DNA from: JAKBCQ01 sp021807585
Lineage (GTDB): Bacteria > Planctomycetota > Planctomycetia > Isosphaerales > Isosphaeraceae
Assembly (NCBI GenBank): GCA_027325115.1
Contig: DAHWFG010000044.1
Span: 1-8,806, forward strand
Length of the DNA: 8,806 bases
Direction of reading: 5' to 3'
Part shown: one piece after another, positions 6,497-8,806 of the stretch
Layout: each line of letters starts with the position of its first letter
Position numbering within the stretch: the first letter of the stretch is position 1
Notes under the pieces: model-generated
The model's database searches: none
Told to the model about the DNA's origin: nothing
What the model saw: only the letters and a program-made list of their open reading frames with translations
Made by a program: the position numbers and the translations under genes

Positions 6497-6852
6497 AGAC
6501 TTATTTCCGTGTCGACTCGGATCAGGCCGAATCGGCTTTGCGATCATTCCGTTAAGGAAGGTGTCGGTCGAATTCGAGAAGAAATATCACCCCACTCATC
6601 CTAAACGTCGCGCCGCGCCGATGCAAACCCGGGGCGATTCCTAACCAATAAAAATCAAATTGATTACAATATAAATATACAAAGAGACGCAGGGGCCGAT
6701 TCTCGCGGCGACATCGGTGTGGACGCGAGTTCGCGAGCCGTCGATCGCGCGAACGAGGGGGCGGGTTGATTGACGGTCGCCCTGCGTCGTTGTACGTTTT
6801 GAGTTCGGAACGGTTCGATGAAGACGACCAAAGAGCGGGGGAGGGTTGAGCG
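6497..6852. other. Gene-less divergent spacer, 356 bp
   Basis: The region lies between the start of the first STAS gene and the start of the dehydrogenase. No protein-like reading frame is visible. It contains an AT-rich island at 6641-6680 with a perfect dyad AATCAA-A-TTGATT (6653-6665) and a TATAAA (6670-6675). From about 6684 to 6790 there is a GC-rich stretch with nested inverted repeats, GACGCAGGG at 6686-6694 with CCCTGCGTC at 6780-6788 and GTTCGCG at 6729-6735 with CGCGAAC at 6748-6754. The end holds a strong ribosome binding site, GGGGGAGGG. The AT island is the likely divergent promoter zone, though no consensus -35/-10 pair with proper spacing was found. Confidence 0.5.
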
Positions 6853-7770
6853 ATGCTTGAGAAGATCGATCCCAAATCGACCAAGATCGGCTGGATCGGT
6901 ACGGGGGTGATGGGGCGGTCGATGTGCGGCCATCTGCTCGCCGCGGGTTATGTGGTGACGGTTTCGAATCGATCGGCGGCGAAGGCGAAGGATCTCGTCG
7001 ACCGGGGCGCCGTTTTGGTCGACACGCCGCGCAAGGTGAGCGAACGATCCGACGTCGTCTTCACGATCGTCGGTTATCCCGCCGACGTTCGGGAAGTCGT
7101 CCTCGGCGCCGAAGGGACGCTCGCGGGCGCGAGACCGGGGACGATTTTGGTTGATATGACGACGAGCGAGCCTGCGCTCGCCGCCGAAATCCATCGAGCT
7201 GCGAAGGCGAAGGGAGTCGAATCGGTCGACGCTCCCGTCTCGGGAGGCGATATCGGCGCACGCGAGGCTCGGCTCTCGATCATGGTTGGCGGCGACGCCG
7301 AACCCGTGAACAAACTGACCCCTCTTTTCGAAAAAATGGGTAAAACGATCGTCCATCAAGGTCCGCCCGGAACGGGCCAACATACCAAAATGGTTAATCA
7401 GATCTTGATCGCGACGAACATGATCGGGGTTTGTGAGGCCTTACTTTACGGCTACAAGGCGGGACTCAATCTCGATGAAGTGCTCAAAAGCGTCGGCGGC
7501 GGCGCCGCCGGATCTTGGAGCCTGAGCAATCTCGGCCCGAGGATGATCGCGGGGAATTTCGATCCCGGATTTTTCGTCGAGCATTTTCTCAAGGATATGG
7601 GGATCGCGCTCGCCGAATCGAAACGAATGGGGCTTGCGCTGCCGGGGCTGGCGCTCGCCGAACAACTTTATCGCGCGGTCGCGGCTCAAGGTCACGCCCG
7701 CGACGGCACGCATGCTTTGATACTCGCGCTCGCGAATCTTTCGGCGATCGATTGGAAGCCGAAAGCTTGA
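6853..7770 (+). CDS. NAD(P)-dependent beta-hydroxyacid dehydrogenase (3-hydroxyisobutyrate dehydrogenase / tartronate semialdehyde reductase family)
   Basis: At 305 aa this matches the usual family length of about 290-310. The N-terminal Rossmann domain starts with IGWIGTGVMG (12-21, dinucleotide loop G16-x-G18-x-x-G21). The second strand ends in VTVSNRS (35-41); Arg after Asn, rather than an acidic residue, suggests NADP(H) preference, which is inferred. DMTTSEP (101-107) and the substrate-binding loop DAPVSGGDIGAREA (126-139) follow. The catalytic lysine is K179 in GQHTKMVNQ with N182, and the C-terminal KD motif is K247-D248. The enzyme oxidises or reduces a beta-hydroxyacid/semialdehyde pair in the cytoplasm. 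Substrate cannot be assigned between 3-hydroxyisobutyrate, tartronate semialdehyde, glyoxylate and succinic semialdehyde. The start has GGGGGAGGG seven bases upstream. It stands alone: divergent from the STAS genes, and 237 bp from the response regulator. Confidence 0.93.
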   Translation: MLEKIDPKSTKIGWIGTGVMGRSMCGHLLAAGYVVTVSNRSAAKAKDLVDRGAVLVDTPRKVSERSDVVFTIVGYPADVREVVLGAEGTLAGARPGTILVDMTTSEPALAAEIHRAAKAKGVESVDAPVSGGDIGAREARLSIMVGGDAEPVNKLTPLFEKMGKTIVHQGPPGTGQHTKMVNQILIATNMIGVCEALLYGYKAGLNLDEVLKSVGGGAAGSWSLSNLGPRMIAGNFDPGFFVEHFLKDMGIALAESKRMGLALPGLALAEQLYRAVAAQGHARDGTHALILALANLSAIDWKPKA

Positions 7771-7889
7771 AATCGTTTCATGCAACGACTCCGTGCAACG
7801 CGGCGTCCGAGTCACACTCGTACGATCGCCCCCTTTTTTTCCGACGTCTTGCGAAATCAACGCGTCGATCGATCGAATGACTTCGGTCG

Positions 7890-7918
7890 TGGATTTTCGT
7901 AGATCATGATACTATAAA
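7890..7918 (+). promoter_or_regulatory. Candidate promoter for the response regulator
   Basis: TATAAA at 7913-7918 is a good -10, with TGGATT at 7890-7895 exactly 17 bp upstream as a poor -35. It would start transcription about 85 nt before the GTG of the response regulator. The surrounding 7771-8007 spacer otherwise shows only a C/T run (7824-7838) and a short open frame overlapping the regulator. Confidence 0.3.
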
Positions 7919-8007
7919 TTCCTGATCAAGGTCGTGATCGGCGTTTTGATCGCGGCCATGACGTTATTGGGTTCGAAAGTCTCGGGCGGAACGCGAGGAG
8001 AATCGCC

Positions 8008-8427
8008 GTGTCCAATCAGAATCGCTCCGCTTCGAGCGATGTCAAAATTCTCCTCGTCGACGACAGCGAGGCGATACGTTTCGCCTTATCTAGATATTTA
8101 GAATCTCACGGATATGCGGTCGTCGCGGTCGACACCGCCGCGGCGGCGATCGAGGCGATCGATCGCGAGGCGCCGATCGACTTTATCTTGACCGATTATT
8201 TATTACCCGACGCCGACGGTTTGACGATCGCCCACGCGGCGCAAACTTGTGAGCCTCGTCCTTATATTTATCTCATTACAGGATGGAGACTTGAAAACGA
8301 TCAACTCGGAGACTTTGACCGAGTTTTACCCAAGCCCGTCGTCCCGCGCGAACTTCTTAGATACTTAGCCGAAGATGCGGCGGCGGGCGATTCCGAGATC
8401 GCCGATGCGAATCGCATAGAGGAATGA
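8008..8427 (+). CDS. Single-domain response regulator (receiver only)
   Basis: At 139 aa the protein is a CheY-like receiver with no output domain. The acidic pair is D18-D19 in KILLVDDSE, the phospho-acceptor is D63 in DFILTDYLLPDADG, the switch Thr is T91 in YLITGW and the conserved Lys is K109 in VLPKPV. All key residues for phosphotransfer are present. The start is a GTG at 8008, supported by GAGGAG seven bases upstream and by the receiver fold beginning soon after. The last 15 or so residues are acidic and probably disordered. Receiver-only proteins act by protein-protein contact, as phosphate shuttles or on motility, development or partner-switch modules. The partner is not in the window: no histidine kinase lies next to it. 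The two STAS proteins 1.5 kb away are possible partners by theme only. Confidence 0.93.
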   Translation: MSNQNRSASSDVKILLVDDSEAIRFALSRYLESHGYAVVAVDTAAAAIEAIDREAPIDFILTDYLLPDADGLTIAHAAQTCEPRPYIYLITGWRLENDQLGDFDRVLPKPVVPRELLRYLAEDAAAGDSEIADANRIEE

Positions 8428-8434
8428 ACACTGA

Positions 8435-8455
8435 TAAAAAACGGAAACAAACCGT
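8435..8455 (-). terminator. Candidate intrinsic terminator for the minus-strand Rpn-like unit
   Basis: Read on the minus strand, ACGG (8455-8452) and CCGT (8444-8441) form a short stem around TTTGTTT, followed directly by TTTTTT down to 8436. The stem can be lengthened only with G-U pairs. It lies 8 bp past the end of the response regulator, so it would separate convergent transcription. Confidence 0.35.
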
Positions 8456-8475
8456 CCTCGTGCCGTAGGAAATAT

Positions 8476-8682
8476 CGTAAGCCAATCTTATCGTCATCTG
8501 TTCACATCGGTCGACTCGCCCGCCGCTTAGCCGGATTCCGATTGATTCGGGGGTTCCAGGCGAACGGCGTTCCCGATCCGACAAGTTTAAGTGCGAATCT
8601 CGCGCACGACCTCGATCTTTCCCTCATCCGTTCCTTTATCGAGCCAAATACGAACGAACGACGATTCTTCAATCATGCTCAT
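8476..8682 (-). pseudogene. Decayed copy of the C-terminal part of a Rpn/DUF4351-like protein
   Basis: An ATG at 8682 with GGGAGG ten bases upstream opens a 31-codon frame, MSMIEESSFVRIWLDKG and onward, stopping at TAA (8587-8589). This opening resembles the internal E-S-x-x-x-x-x-L-x-K-G region of Rpn/DUF4351-like proteins of planctomycetes. Reading through the stop in the same frame gives RIGNAVRLEPPNQSESG, then a stop (8527-8529), then GESTDVNR, two more stops, and DWLT. These pieces follow the usual order in the family (an RIG-x-R-F-G-x-P motif, then an ES-I-x-D-V-x-R-L helix) and loosely resemble the intact tail just upstream (LESIQQVERL). The simplest reading is a truncated, eroded tandem duplicate of the neighbouring gene. 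The alternative is that the 31-aa ORF is a real small protein and the rest chance. The remnant match is by eye. Confidence 0.45.
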
Positions 8683-8712
8683 CGTCTTCAGGCCTCCCGG
8701 TTCGGCTTGGGC

Positions 8713-8806
8713 TCACGCTTCCCCGATCGCTTCGACCCAATTGGTCGATGTGATCAATCGATCAGAGATCTCCTCAAGCCGCTCGACTTGTTGAATCGAT
8801 TCGAGC
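8713..8806 (-). CDS. C-terminus of a Rpn/DUF4351-like protein, runs off the right edge
   Basis: Only the last 30 codons are present, beginning LESIQQVERLEEISDRLI and ending TNWVEAIGEA before TGA (8713-8715). The pattern of an amphipathic helix followed by S-T-x-W-x-E-x-(I/L) at the very end is what I associate with the C-termini of Rpn-like/DUF4351 proteins, which often carry a PD-(D/E)XK nuclease-like N-terminal domain and are frequent in cyanobacteria and planctomycetes. The nuclease domain, if any, is outside the window. The gene is followed 30 bp later on the same strand by the eroded copy. Family assignment from such a short tail is tentative; that it is coding is more secure because the frame is open to the edge and helical in pattern. 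Confidence 0.5.
   Translation of the reverse strand, partial: LESIQQVERLEEISDRLITSTNWVEAIGEA

Noticed and set aside
6497..6547. 17-residue extension of the longer STAS protein
   Set aside because: No ribosome binding site at 6547, and the extra residues lie outside the domain.
6664..7383. Minus-strand open frame of 239 codons opposite the dehydrogenase
   Set aside because: Shadow frame; the plus strand shows a complete dehydrogenase with all family motifs.
7784..7815. Possible terminator after the dehydrogenase (GACTC with GAGTC)
   Set aside because: The arms are imperfect, about 17 nt apart, and the T-run (7830-7838) is too far away.
8591..8794. Plus-strand open frame near the right edge
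   Set aside because: Antisense to the better-supported Rpn-like tail and its eroded copy; Ser-rich without family features.

Overview
The window looks like chromosome of a planctomycete, most likely of the Isosphaeraceae type. This rests on recalled protein families, not a search: a Tat-exported protein of a family common in that phylum, a very large secreted protein of unknown function, paired stand-alone STAS proteins, and a Rpn/DUF4351-like tail. DNA is moderately GC-rich with sharp AT-rich islands, mostly in presumed control regions. The hexamer CGATCG is strikingly frequent (about 45 copies by eye). No tRNA, rRNA, CRISPR array or insertion sequence was seen.

Layout. At the left edge the minus strand holds the first 38 codons of a secreted protein (1-114). 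Upstream of it on the same strand is a 463-aa Tat-signal protein (276-1667). A 442-bp divergent control region (1668-2109) contains an AT-only dyad and a possible attenuator-like leader. It precedes a 1105-aa secreted protein on the plus strand (2110-5427). That gene converges on two minus-strand STAS-domain genes (5476-5835 and 5954-6496), probably transcribed together. A 356-bp divergent spacer leads to a plus-strand beta-hydroxyacid dehydrogenase (6853-7770), then a single-domain response regulator with a GTG start (8008-8427). At the right edge, on the minus strand, are the last 30 codons of a probable Rpn/DUF4351-like protein (8713-8806) and, just downstream, what looks like a decayed second copy of its C-terminal part (8476-8682).

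How the genes relate. The clearest theme is signalling by protein switches: two putative anti-sigma-factor antagonists and one receiver-only regulator, with no kinase, anti-sigma factor or sigma factor in view, so their partners must lie elsewhere. The export theme (one Tat and two Sec-type signal peptides) concerns proteins whose roles cannot be named from sequence. The dehydrogenase is an ordinary metabolic enzyme and appears to be its own transcription unit. No convincing new defence or mobile system was found. The most unusual items are the leader of the giant gene, the decayed paralog at the right edge, and the CGATCG enrichment with a perfect 20-bp palindrome.
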